Source: Cephalothrix simula
Taxonomy: Eukaryota; Nemertea; Palaeonemertea; Archinemertea; Cephalotrichidae
Reading direction: 5' to 3'
DNA length: 16,392 nt
NCBI GenBank assembly: GCA_035591015.1
Contig: JAXIUW010002231.1
Coordinates: 1-16,392, forward strand
This document shows, one piece after another, positions 1-9,719 of this stretch; position 1 is the stretch's first letter; each line of letters starts with the position of its first letter. The position numbers were made by a program, and so were the translations under genes. The notes below the pieces were generated by a model. That model worked only from the letters and a program-made list of their open reading frames with translations. It was not told where the DNA came from and ran no database searches.

Positions 1-64
1 TCATGCCCTTTCCAAAAATATATAGTTTATGGGGGTAACTCTTATGGTTTCAAAGTTTTTAGGT

Positions 65-75
65 GGGGGGGGGGG
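65..75. repeat. 11-base G homopolymer
   Basis: An uninterrupted run of eleven G follows AGGT and precedes CTTTTTGCAG. It is the only long G tract in the window and stands out against an AT-rich background. Its length is probably polymorphic and prone to sequencing error. A second, shorter GGGGG run lies about 35 bases upstream. Confidence 0.9.
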
Positions 76-1212
76 CTTTTTGCAGTTTTTCTGCACATCC
101 AATTTTCCCGTCCTATTGTGTATATCAATTAATTTTTTCCGAAAAATAGACCAATAATGCTCGATATTTTATACTGATTTACCTTTTATTGATCTTTATT
201 TCATTTAATATTGAAATAAAGAATTTATGATATGATTATGATAATTAGGAAGTTACTTTTTTTTCATTATTTCGAATTTTTTCAATATTATCTAAAAACA
301 ATTTTATTGCTTTGTCATGTTATTGACATGAAATTGCGCTAAATGAAATTATTGAATTAACCGAAATGAAATTCATATAATGAGTCTTAATGTCATGTTT
401 TGTTGAACAGTTATTTCATTTCAAAAATTTTTTGGAGTTATTTTTTATATTAGATAAATTTTTTAGAAGGTTAATACTAAAATGTTTTATTTTCAATAAA
501 AAAATTAACTTTGAATAAGTCTTTTCTCAATTTTATGTACTTTTATTGTTGTATCATATGTGACCATGCCAATTTTTATAAATCTCAAGTCCGTTAATAT
601 TTTTTTGGATCGAACAGCGCGTTTATTTTTCGACATTTCTCGGGTTCCTGTTTGAGACTCCTGGATTTACAAAAATTAATTAGGGTAATCATCTATTCTA
701 CTTTTTTGTTTATCTGTCTGATCAATTTTTTATAAAACAGAATATTTTCGTTTTGTCAGAGGTGCGTTTTATACCATCTATTCTAAATGTAAGATATAAA
801 TCACAGAACCGAGCCGGTTCAGCAGAGTGAAAAATCTGTTTTTTAAACAAATTATATGTTATATATTAAATTATATGAATCTGATTGAGGTGTGCTGCAC
901 GTGTTTACTAAGTATTGAATTTGTCTTGTTTATAACGTCACTGATATTTGTGTGATTTGATTAAGGAAGATACTAACAAGTGTTCTAATTTGATTTCAAA
1001 TTCATTACTTTGCCTAGGCAATCTTTGATATCTTCAAATATTGTCAAATGAAATCAAACATGAAAATCAGGATTTATTGTTAATTCCGATCAGCAATTAA
1101 TTAGATAAATTAAATGTTAATTTAATCGATTAATCTAACCAAACTTGTCGCAGTATCAATAAGGAGCACGTCATGCTATTTCATATGCGTGTACTATGGC
1201 TGTCCGCCATTT

Positions 1213-1236
1213 ATATTTTACAATCCAACATTTCAG
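1213..1236 (+). promoter_or_regulatory. Putative 3' splice site before the candidate exon
   Basis: A T/C-rich stretch (atattttacaatccaac) leads into TTTCAG, with the AG at 1235-1236. It sits at the jump in G+C content that opens the candidate coding exon. It implies an intron interrupting a codon after its second base. No transcript evidence is available here. Confidence 0.45.
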
Positions 1237-1489
1237 ATACACAAATGAAGACGAGGCTCAACGTGCCCTGGCGCAGGCACGACTGCTTGCTCAAGGCTTG
1301 TCGAAAGAACGGGCTGAGAAGAAGAGGCGCCTTAAATTTCAATCAAGCCTTTCAATGGAGGCTTATGGCATGGAACGCCATGATAACCGCATTTCTAAAG
1401 CATTTGTTTCATCATATTATGAGTTATTACAGTGGTTAAGTCAGGTGGATAAAGAGATAACTGGTAAGGAATGTGAAACGGAGGGTTAG
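1237..1489 (+). CDS. Candidate 3'-terminal coding exon, unidentified helical protein tail
   Basis: The frame is open from 1196 to a TAG at 1487-1489. I prefer an exon start at 1237, just after a TTTCAG acceptor, rather than the ATG at 1196. The acceptor is well placed and the composition changes there: 1231-1490 is about 44% G+C by hand count, and its first 160 bases are about half G+C, against about a third around it. The acceptor splits a codon after its second base. The roughly 84-residue tail begins YTNEDEAQRALAQARLL, an alanine/leucine/glutamine-rich helix. Next comes a basic segment (KERAEKKRRLKFQ), then SKAFVSSYYELLQWL, which looks amphipathic, and an acidic end. It may be a coiled-coil or centrosome/cilium-type protein, but I recognise no family. 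The upstream exons would lie outside the window. No AATAAA follows closely. A chance open frame remains possible. Confidence 0.5.
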
Positions 1490-2264
1490 ACTGGTTACAA
1501 ACCCTTCACGCACCATGCAATGAAATAGTGACTACTTCTACGACCATTTTTAAATGCAGTAGTGATATCTGTTGGTTTCACAGTAACAATTCATTATATG
1601 ACTTCACTTTTTATCTTGTTAATTATATTATTGTGTTTGTCAGTGCCAAAGTTGTAAAAAAAATGTTTACATATATCATATATTTTTTAAAATAGTCTTT
1701 AAACTTTTTTAAGTACTTAAATGACATGATTCCAAAGCTCCTGGTTCGCATGGCTATTATGCTACTGGTCTATAAGGAAAATCTTCCCTTCTCCAAAGGC
1801 CCTAACCAAATTATTTTATTCATTTCGTTCCCTTTATCAAAATACTGATATTTTTTAAGAGTCACTGCCGAGAAAGTTTTAAAATGCTCTGAAAATGGAC
1901 CGTGTTTTACAAAGCTATAATCATAAAAATCGAAATCGAATTTCGATGGAATAATCTGTTGAAACCTTTTTACGGCTCATCGTCGAATGATGAATTTTTA
2001 AAGAAAAACTGAATTTTTATCAAACAAGCTTATTTCTCTCGAAAATTGAGGTGTAATGAAATCATCTTCGGAAAAATCCTATTTTGTCCGATATTGAAGA
2101 CTAGTGGCTTGATTAGTTGTTGGAAAATATAAAGAGACGTCGGATATTGGGGCCGACCTTTCCTAGCCTCAGATAATTGCAAATATTGGATTTCCCGTAT
2201 ATGATTTGGTTTCATGCCTTTATTAGTCTGTTGCTATATTATTGCTTTTTACCTCGTAATTTGT
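1490..2264. other. Noncoding: possible 3' UTR then intergenic DNA
   Basis: After the candidate stop codon the sequence falls back to AT-rich composition with scattered stops in all frames. The first few hundred bases could be a 3' untranslated region, but I find no canonical AATAAA or ATTAAA within the first 300 bases. A T/G-rich segment around 1620-1650 is compatible with a cleavage region but is not diagnostic. A short minus-strand frame at 2030-2215 has unbiased composition and is taken as chance. Confidence 0.5.
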
Positions 2265-2559
2265 CACGGGCGTAAAAAAGATACAAAACATAACCCATGG
2301 CTGAAACTTTGGAATAAAGCATTGCTGACCTTCCTCTAAAACATATGCGAGGTAAAAATTTTTCGTACTCCCAGTTTTTGAGCGCGTGCGCAAGAAAAGT
2401 TGAATGTCGTGTGCATGCGCACGCGTGACTTCAAAAAATGTGAGGACAAAAAATTTCTAACTCGAATATGTTTCACATGAAGGTCAGCAATGCCTAATTC
2501 CAAAGTTTTAGCCATATGGGTTACTTTTTGTATCTTTTATACGCTCCTGGACACCCGTG
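2265..2559. mobile_element. Foldback element (MITE-like), about 275-295 bases
   Basis: Two long imperfect inverted arms run from the left end (gcgtaaaaaagatacaaaac) and, as the reverse complement, from the right end (gcgtataaaagatacaaaaa). They share blocks such as taacccat, aactttgga and gcattgctgacctt. Pairing continues through the arms to a G+C-rich apex, where gcgcgtgcgca at 2382-2392 faces tgcgcacgcg at 2416-2425 around a loop of about 23 bases. CACGGG (2265-2270) and CCCGTG (2554-2559) may be the outer tips, with a few bases lost from the left arm. Otherwise the core is about 2271-2544. No protein is encoded. No clear target-site duplication is visible, so the superfamily is unassigned. 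The arms differ at many positions, indicating an old insertion or divergence before insertion. Confidence 0.8.
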
Positions 2560-4614
2560 TGGTGTGGTATCTGGAAAATTTTTAAAGATATTTTTCAATA
2601 TGATATTTTCAACGTACATCAGCTGCGTACATTGTAATATTTTATTTTAGTATCATTTGTATCCGAGAATTTCAATTAAAATATTTTATAATTAGGTACA
2701 AAAATTTTTGTTTGAAAAATCACCAATTGAACTCTTACTTAATTTTGATTGGATAATTTAATTTAAACATGACGTATTGACGTAGACAGACATCAGATCA
2801 GAAGACGTTGTTTGTTTCACAAAATCAAAGGAAATCTTTCGCTGAAATTTGATTTCTCTGCAGAATTTAATGATTCTGAGAGCACTTTTGAACAACTTAG
2901 CATTTTCTTGTAAACCTAAGCTAAGATAAAGACTATAGATTTTCAAAATCAGAATCTTAGAGCATTACCTGATGTGTAAATGTGTTGAATAGGGATATCT
3001 GAAGGCCACATAGGGAGCTAACACGAAGAGTTTGGAATGATATTCGTTACCCACTGGAAATCAACAAGTTTTGAATCTGGGTAGAGCTGGCGATAAAGCC
3101 ACTTAGCAATACCATGTAGATGTTTGTTTGCTCGATGCTGGTTCCAGATTTATCAGTTTATAGAAATACTAATTTTCATGCCAATTTGGTTCTGCTGAGA
3201 GATGGATATCTAAAATGGAAACGAAAATTTAAGTCCATTATTTACTGAAACTAATGGCGCCGTCTATCAGCAGCATATATCCCGACCATTAATTTTTTTG
3301 AATCTTTCATGCTTTATTGATGCCCAATTCATCAGCGCTACCTGCTCCAATTTTATACATTATTACAAACTCGTAAAACTCGGTGTAATTTAGGTAATGG
3401 TGTCTCTCTCTCTTGCACTAAGTAGTCCCCTGTCAGTAATGAGCATGATTTTAAGGCCATAAAATATCGCTGAAATTGGTCGGACATTTTATGTGCCTAA
3501 TATAAGTGTCTTAATCGGATTGTGCTCATAGACTTTGGATATAACAGGGTAATTGGGTTTTTTACGGAACTATCCAACAATTTATTACCTGATACAGACT
3601 CATAAATCTTGGGCTGTGTTTTGCAGTTTTTGAGTCATTTACAAAACATGATAATTCTCTCTGTATTGCTGAAGAAGAAACCGGATTTTCATCCTCTAAT
3701 TGGACGGCTTTCCGATAGGATTTATTCTATGACTTAGGCAATAAACCCCTGACATATGACTTAGGCCAGAATTGCTTAGGCTTGTGCCATAGAGTAACTT
3801 AATGGAAACAGTATCAAATGTCCTTATTTTATTCATAAGTTACTCGAAGTTGTTGATTGCCTATCTATCCCTGGGGCCTAATCTTATACATACTATTTAA
3901 TCAGTTTATATATCCATCTCTAGCAAGATCTATGATGTTAATGCTATTTACTGAGCATAAAAGTAACGCTATTTACTGAGCTTAGAGGAGACAAAGGTCT
4001 GATCAGAGAAACACCACGTTAAGACGGCCAACTTATTCAGCATTTTTTACCAATGATATCACAATGGTCATCCTTAATTTTGCTTTCATCGCAAAGCGCA
4101 CAAATCATCACGGCTGATCATGCTATAAGCAACGTTGATGAAATTTAATACAATTTCTTTGTTCTTGAAAATGTTATATCGCAAGGGATTTTTGGATTTA
4201 GTTTTGATCTTTTGAGAAATTGCAGCAAAATTTCGTTATCTTGTTTGCTTCATTTAACAAACGCATCCTGAGAAATTCTTCAAACGGAATCAGACAAAAT
4301 TATTCCCGTTCCATGCAGGGGACTGCTGCATGATTATCCTTCAAAGTCGGAAGTATATGTACTGTAGTCACGTTAATTTCATCACTTCATGGGACAACAA
4401 TCTTTATGTTAATCAAATATAAATACTAACCCGTTCGGAAGACAATTAGCAAATCCTCTCTTAGTCTTAACACAGTAACGTTACTGGAAATTTTGGAGTG
4501 ATATTTTGGAAAATATAAGTTTCGGGTTGACAAACAAATTAACAGGACTCTTCTCGTGGAATACTGTTATATGCAAAAACTTATTGAAAATAGTTTTATT
4601 CTAATAATTCGGTC
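2560..4614. other. Gene-free AT-rich DNA with minor duplications
   Basis: About 2 kb in which I find no credible exon; reading frames are short and unbiased in composition. The visible structure is minor. The motif atgacttaggc occurs twice about 30 bases apart near 3729 and 3759, with a shorter tgcttaggc just after. A short CT run (tctctctctctt) lies near 3403. A 25-base tandem duplication at 3939-3988 is listed separately. Confidence 0.55.
3939..3988 (+). repeat. 25-base tandem duplication, two copies
   Basis: Two adjacent 25-base units share the core GCTATTTACTGAGC and differ at about five positions (one before the core, the rest at the end of the unit). It is a simple local duplication with no obvious coding or regulatory meaning. 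Confidence 0.85.
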
Positions 4615-4756
4615 GCAAATTTGACGAACTTTCATTTAAATTTTCGCAATTTGACGGAATCGGCGAATATGTTTGATATATTTAAATGAAGATTCATCGG
4701 TTTGTCAAACTTTCGCCAATTTCAGTGTAATTCACCGACCGGTTCGTCAAATTTGC
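4615..4756. mobile_element. Foldback element, about 142 bases
   Basis: The outer arms are a perfect 15-base inverted repeat: gcaaatttgacgaac at 4615-4629 and its reverse complement at 4742-4756. After an unpaired or diverged stretch of about 20-30 bases per side, a second paired block follows. Left-arm tttgacggaatcggcgaat (about 4650-4668) corresponds to the reverse complement of about 4692-4710. A further pair, ttcatttaaa (4630-4639) and tttaaatgaa (4681-4690), offers an alternative fold. The motif TTTGACG/CGTCAAA recurs through the arms. There is no coding capacity and no clear target-site duplication. It is best explained as a small MITE or the end-to-end remnant of one. Confidence 0.7.
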
Positions 4757-5296
4757 AATGTATTTCTTTTACCTATTGTTAACTTTGGACATCAGAAAAA
4801 AAGATGTTTGTAGATTCTTAACGTGACTTAGAAATTCGTTCTCAGTTTTCACTCCTATAGTCATACTGCTAGTGCTAACATCTATTTCTATTTCCGCATC
4901 TTGCGATCTTTGCCTGTCTAATTCCAAAAATCCGCAAAAATCCACCGATGAATTTCATGACTAGTGTAGGCTAGCAGCAATGCTTTAAGATCTGTACCAA
5001 AGGTCATCAATCACATTCTATTCCATTCCTTTTTCTATGGTAGACAAAGTCACGTCATGTCGTATCATTAGGATCCAATCCCAAACATGTACGTATGGTC
5101 ATCAATCAAACCGTAAGATCCTGAAAACAACATAAGATCTATTGGCTTCTTATTCAAGCATAAATGTTTCTGAAGCAAAACTGAAAATTTGCTGAAAAAG
5201 TGGAAAATAATGTGAATCAGTTAAAAATGATGTAAATTATTAAGATGAGCAGATCCCTGATGAGAAAACTTTGGCAATGAATTTACCAATTTTGCC

Positions 5297-5312
5297 GCAT
5301 CAGCGCTGATGC
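5297..5312. repeat. Perfect 16-base palindrome
   Basis: gcatcagcgctgatgc is its own reverse complement. It is followed 25 bases later by a hairpin at 5338-5359 with 7-base arms (gtcggat/atccgac) around an 8-base loop. Both are more G+C-rich than their surroundings. No protein-binding site or element is recognised with confidence. Confidence 0.85.
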
Positions 5313-6173
5313 ACTGATGTATGTTTTCTAAACCTCGTCGGATTCTGGCTTATCCGACGTCTGGCGTTAAAGACAAAAATGACAATTTGGCAGATGGAAG
5401 AGGGCAGACTGACTTAGGCATGGTGAAACTAAGTTAAACCTCTTCCTCTTAGGATTATTTTGTGAAACAAACTTCAAGAGCTCCTTTGACAACTCTTTCT
5501 GTGGGGTAACAGTAGAGTATCGGCATAAAGGAATACAAATAAAGCTGTACCTTTTCCAAATTTCAGGGTCTTTTAAATCTGTTGTCATGGTTGTGTAGTT
5601 ATTTCGGTTCAAGGGCCTTTTACAACAAATTTTGGCAGTTGTACGCTATTTGCAATTTGCTAACTTAGTTCAACCGTTCAAGGCCCTAAGGAATCAAGAC
5701 TTTGGTTGGATATTTATTATTTTCATTATCGATGAATATCTCATGATTTCTCTCATAGAATCAGATTTCCTACTTTGTACGGGATAAGACTTATGGTCAT
5801 GAAAATCCCTAATCTATATCCCAAATCTAATCACGTATTGATCGACTCCCATCTTCGTCAACCTGTCATTATAGAGGACTCAGGAAACGTATGGTAATGT
5901 TTTATCTTCGCTTTTAGGTCTCCAGAGCAACGAGAAAGGTTTCTCCTCAATATGAAAACAACATTTTAAAGGCATAGCTATCAGGTTTCCCAAAGAACCC
6001 ATTGCCAATGTTTGAAAGTCGAAGCATCTTATGCGCAAGAAAAATTCGACAGAAAGCGAAAAAAGGATGCTGAACGCAAACAGCAGCTCTAGCATGACCA
6101 ATGATGATAATCCCAACTTTCTTCCATAAGTGGCTATTTGGTGTACGATACAATACGCGCAAAATGCACATCA

Positions 6174-6287
6174 ATTGCACAAATAGCCATATGCTACAAT
6201 TGCCGCCGAAAAATGAAACACACAGTCATCGATTGCGCAAATATATAGCCGCTTCCTATTATCGCCGAAACACACAAACCAGAACCA
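6174..6287 (+). repeat. Diverged direct duplication, about 50-55 base unit
   Basis: Two neighbouring segments share the same ordered blocks. The first has attgcacaaata, agcc, attgccgccgaaa and cacaca. The second has attgcgcaaatata, agccgc, ttatcgccgaaa and cacaca. Small gaps separate the blocks. The order and spacing argue for an old tandem duplication rather than coincidence. The 116-codon frame crossing this region is probably a by-product. Confidence 0.55.
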
Positions 6288-6658
6288 ATACGCCATTTTT
6301 AGAAACAGGTGACCATTGCAGGGAGGGGAGGTTTCGTCGAGCTTTAACTTTTTCCCCAAAGGTTTCCTTCACTGGTGGGATCATTTGGACAATGACTTGT
6401 TTGATTATCCGTTTCTTGGTTGCTTTGTGTGACTACAGTTGGAGTATGTGAAGGGTTTTCTTAGAAGCAAATAATCGATCTACATGTACAAAAAACGTTG
6501 CAACACTCTTGAGTATTGTATTATTTTCCCATTTCTTTGCAATATTAATGTCGCTAGTTTTACCAGTAGTTCCACAAAAACAAGCTGAATACAAACAATT
6601 CTAGTATTACAATTTTGACCGTCTTAAAAATCTACACTAACTATGGTCAACCCAATGT

Positions 6659-6670
6659 TTTGGCGCCAAA
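6659..6670. promoter_or_regulatory. Palindromic E2F-type motif TTTGGCGCCAAA
   Basis: A perfect 12-base palindrome matching the known E2F recognition core TTTSGCGC on both strands. There is no adjacent gene or promoter context that I can identify, so it is a sequence match only. Confidence 0.3.
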
Positions 6671-7373
6671 TAGTCCATCGAAAATTAAATTCTTAAGATA
6701 AATTCTCTGCAAAAAGCCGTTAATAGCTGTCTTTGTCCGTTTTTGATGATCTATATTTACAAATCGTATTAAATTCTTTCGATAATATGATTTTTTAAAA
6801 GGTGCTGGTTATCTGTAGTGCAGCAGACTCCGCCGCTGGCCCTATTTTCAATGACCGATTTTTTTTAATGGAATTCTTGGCAGAACTAATTTCAATTATG
6901 AATTATTATTACAGTAGTGGTTCTTGAGACATGACCATAGTCCAGTCCAATTATTAAAAAACCCCCTGGCAAGACGGACAAACAGAACTGTGCCAATATA
7001 ATTAACAAAGCTATGTTTGAATATTGCTACTACCAGAATAACGTTTCTTTAATTCTATCACCAACTTTCCCTTTGTCCAACAAACCGGAACTGTCAGAAC
7101 TTTGCTATGATAAGACTTGCCAGAAATTGGATTCTTATTCTGATTCAGGAGAAGTTACGGAAAACGGCGCAAAAGAATCAAAGACATCAAAATAAATCAT
7201 TATTTCGCGGATTTCTAATAATAACACTCGTTATAAGAAGCATTGAGAAGATTAATTTTAAATATTAAATCCCTTAAAACATATGACAAATAAAATATGT
7301 ATTTTTATTTCAGTCATTTTGCTGAACCAAAAGCGGACCAAAAGTCCAGAACTCTGCTTTCGATTTCGTTGTA

Positions 7374-7546
7374 AAAGCTGTTCTGGAGTCACCATCGCTG
7401 GCGAAAATATTCGCCTGCGAACAGATATCAGAGCGCCGAGGCTTTGTAATATTATGTATTGAATAAAAATGTTACGGTTCCTGCGCTCTCATATCTGATC
7501 GCTGGCGAATGTTTTCGTCAGCGATGGTGACTCTAGAAACAGCCTT
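7374..7546. mobile_element. Foldback element (MITE-like) with palindromic arms, about 173 bases
   Basis: The left arm starts aaagctgttctggagtcacc. The right arm, reverse complemented, starts aaggctgtttctagagtcacc, and the match continues through catcgctg, a GCGAAAATATTCGC-like block, cagatatcagagcgc and into the AT-rich apex near 7455-7465. About 75-80 bases per arm pair at high identity with few gaps. Each arm contains its own near-palindrome (cgctggcgaaaatattcgcc), so either strand could also fold into local hairpins. There is no reading frame. Possible TA dinucleotides flank both ends, but they do not line up cleanly enough to name a superfamily. Confidence 0.8.
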
Positions 7547-8430
7547 AATACCACTGAGGAAAATTGATAGCAATTCCAATTTACCTTCAGAACTGAAAGA
7601 AATGTAGCATGAAAAGGCTAAGAATAAATTTTATAAAACGAAAAAATTGTTATAGTCTTTCAAAGAAACTAGGAAATCATTTGGGAATATATTCTCCTTC
7701 CATCCCACACGCAGACAGCTCCCGTATTTAAACTTAATTCAAATTTATCAAACCAGAATAATTGTAAACCTTCATTTAAATCCCAAGATGCAAGATCCGT
7801 AAAATTAAATTTTAATCTGGATTAGAGATAGCTTGACACATAAGGTGCACAAATCTCATAAGACAAGACTTTTTTTTCCGTGGAGATGGGGCAATATTCA
7901 TTAGTTGATCTTAGTTGATCACTTTGACTCTTAATCAAAGTTTGGTCAAAAGGCATGTCTCTTGGGTGTCATCCGTCAAATTCAGGTGATCACGATGCTA
8001 TTCCCTAGAATTTGAAACATGCCACCCACTTTAATTGGACAAAACAAAATTCCGAGTGAAGAGGGGTGCATCCAGGAAGAAAATGAGTTTTATCATTGTC
8101 CATAAATGGTAAAAACAATCAATATTATTTTCTGACACGTGGAAAATGGATTATACCTCTAATTTGAGAAGTGGGTTTATGGTAATAAGACTAATAAGGA
8201 TAGAAAGAAGAAGAAAAAGAACAGCAAATAATTCACCGATGCATTTTCAATATTAGGTAGACGTCTTGAGCAAAAGCACTAAATAGAACAATAAAAACAA
8301 ATTCTAAAACTGAAAAACTACAGTTTGAACAAATGCTGAACTGAAACCTTTCGGCTCAATTTCTTTGTTAAAAGTTGCCGCTTAAGCGAGTTATAAAATA
8401 ACTTCACACAATTGCTGACATTTTGCTAAA

Positions 8431-8476
8431 TGGTGTGTAAACTAGTAGCTGCTTAGTGTGTAAACTAGTTGCAGTT
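8431..8476 (+). repeat. 23-base tandem duplication, two copies
   Basis: Two adjacent units share GTGTGTAAACTAGT with a related tail (agctgct in the first, tgcagtt in the second). The identity in the first part and drift in the tail suggest a fairly recent local slippage or duplication. No other copy is seen in the window. Confidence 0.85.
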
Positions 8477-9692
8477 AAAAGCTGGTAATCAAACACTTGT
8501 TTACTGACCAGAATTGAAACTGGTGACTTTTTTTTTCTTCCTGGTGAAGAATTAGGAGCAATCAGTTTCATGTGTGAAGTATTCAAAATGGCAATCAATC
8601 CAATAAACAGATAAACCCAAATTCGCTGCTTTTCGCCACTTTTAGTTTAATTGTATCTTCTCATCATTGTTGACTTAGGATAATGAGGAGCTAAGTTGTA
8701 TATTCTGAACAACCATTCAAGTCAAATGGCAAAGTAAAAAAGTTAATCCTGCCTTAGGGAAAATGTTTTACCAATTCTTTTGCCGAACTTGTAACGAATT
8801 TTAGATTTAAAACTAGGATGAAATTTTAGACTGGAATGTTAAATTTACGCTTTACTGAACAGAACTGTTTATTTGAGCCAATTCACTAGGTCTCAGAGCA
8901 CGTGCCAGATGTCTGGATAATGAAACTGCTCACGGTCATTGCTCTGATTCGAGTTTTAATCACCATGTCGAATTGATTAGAAAAGATGTATTGTTCAAAT
9001 CGATGGCCATGACAGTTCGTTTTGCATAAAGGTGAAATATGGCTCTATAATCTCTCTGAGATACATCGCGCATAATTGAGGTGTCACGTGAGTAAAAAAA
9101 ATCATCTAAATGGATGGGAATTATCAGTGATGTTATTTTCCTTGTGGTTAGATTACAATTATTTTTCGAAATCTATTTATTTTATAATCAAATCTATTTA
9201 TCGTTCTGACAGCTTCTATTGTCTTAATTTGGCAGAATAACGGATCACTTGGCTTTCTTAGTGACTTGGCTTTATAAAATGGTCAACGTTTTGACTGCAG
9301 CTTTGTGTGATATCTTTAAAACATCTCTGGCAACATCAAATTGTGGCGTATTTTTGATTGATTACATTTCTAATAGAGCCATTGTCAAACAGATTCGAAA
9401 TATTCAAAATGATTACTCGTCCAGATGTACATTTATTTTTAAGATGTATTTTGTCATTGCAGATGTTCAGGGATAAAACTTAAACTAGACCGTTGGTGGC
9501 ATTAAATTTTCTGTTTGCTTAGTTTTCTGTCATTACGTTAATTTTTATTGACTTATTATTTAGTGTTAATTGTTAATCTAAAACATTTAAAATCCACCCA
9601 CCAGAATCCGAAAGTTCGTTCGAACTTGACTCCTACGATGTCGTCAAAAATGAAAATATTTGTTTTGTCAATTAATAAGTCACTAATCCACT

Positions 9693-9719
9693 GATACAGT
9701 CAAACGGATACAGTCATTT
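9693..9719 (+). repeat. 14-base tandem duplication
   Basis: The unit gatacagtcaaacg is followed at once by gatacagtcattt, an identical first nine to ten bases and a drifted end. It is a minor local duplication without other meaning. Confidence 0.7.

Larger units (their letters stand above)
1..1236. other. AT-rich noncoding stretch, probable intron or intergenic
   Basis: No convincing coding region is visible on either strand. The stretch is dominated by A/T runs. If the exon starting at 1237 is real, the right-hand part is the last intron of that gene: it ends in a pyrimidine-biased stretch and TTTCAG. A CTAAC branch-point-like pentamer lies near 1135, about 100 bases from the acceptor, which is further than usual, so a nearer degenerate site may be used. 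A small hairpin sits at 806-820 (gaacc/ggttc around gagcc). A 10-base inverted pair, tttgatttca and tgaaatcaaa, lies near 990 and 1050. Confidence 0.6.
4757..7373. other. Gene-free stretch with small palindromes and diverged repeats
   Basis: No supported gene. Short frames at 5367-5612 (-), 6101-6451 (+) and 7013-7195 (+) are treated as unproven. A direct repeat (gtaccaaaggtcatcaatca and gtacgtatggtcatcaatca) recurs about 100 bases apart near 4995 and 5090. Small palindromes lie at 5297-5312 and 5338-5359. A diverged duplication lies at about 6174-6287 and an E2F-like palindrome at 6659-6670. A charged short frame at 5985-6092 is discussed as a finding. Confidence 0.5.

Noticed and set aside
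1173-1439. 88-codon plus-strand frame
   Set aside because: It overlaps the better frame at 1196-1489 in a different register. Its residue pattern looks random and it does not explain the acceptor at 1236.
2341-2430. CpG-rich segment considered as a promoter island
   Set aside because: The G+C-rich bases are the apex of the foldback element at 2265-2559 and are explained by its arm pairing.
3541-3556. Partial match to the I-SceI homing-endonuclease site (ATAACAGGGTAAT)
   Set aside because: Only 13 of the 18 bases match and there is no intron or endonuclease gene; a chance similarity.
5367-5612. 81-codon minus-strand frame
   Set aside because: No family resemblance. A donor-like AAG/GTACAG occurs within it, but no supporting acceptor or composition change is seen.
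6101-6451. Longest open frame in the window, 116 codons, plus strand
   Set aside because: It runs through a diverged noncoding duplication, has no recognisable domain or exon-like composition, and its length is within what chance allows in 16 kb at this composition.
7013-7195. 60-codon plus-strand frame with a Ser/Glu-rich end and AATAAA at its stop
   Set aside because: The tail (SYSDSGEVTENG) looks plausible for a protein end, but there is no good acceptor, no composition shift and no family match, so it cannot be separated from chance.
9249-9476. 75-codon plus-strand frame with hydrophobic start
   Set aside because: The hydrophobic beginning suggested a signal peptide, but codon makeup is random, a short direct repeat (acttggcttt) builds the start, and no homolog is recognised.
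9609-9628. Possible tRNA B-box or heat-shock element around GTTCGTTCGAAC
   Set aside because: The B-box consensus GGTTCGANTCC is not met, no cloverleaf partner sequences are present, and heat-shock half-site spacing is wrong; it is simply a small hairpin.
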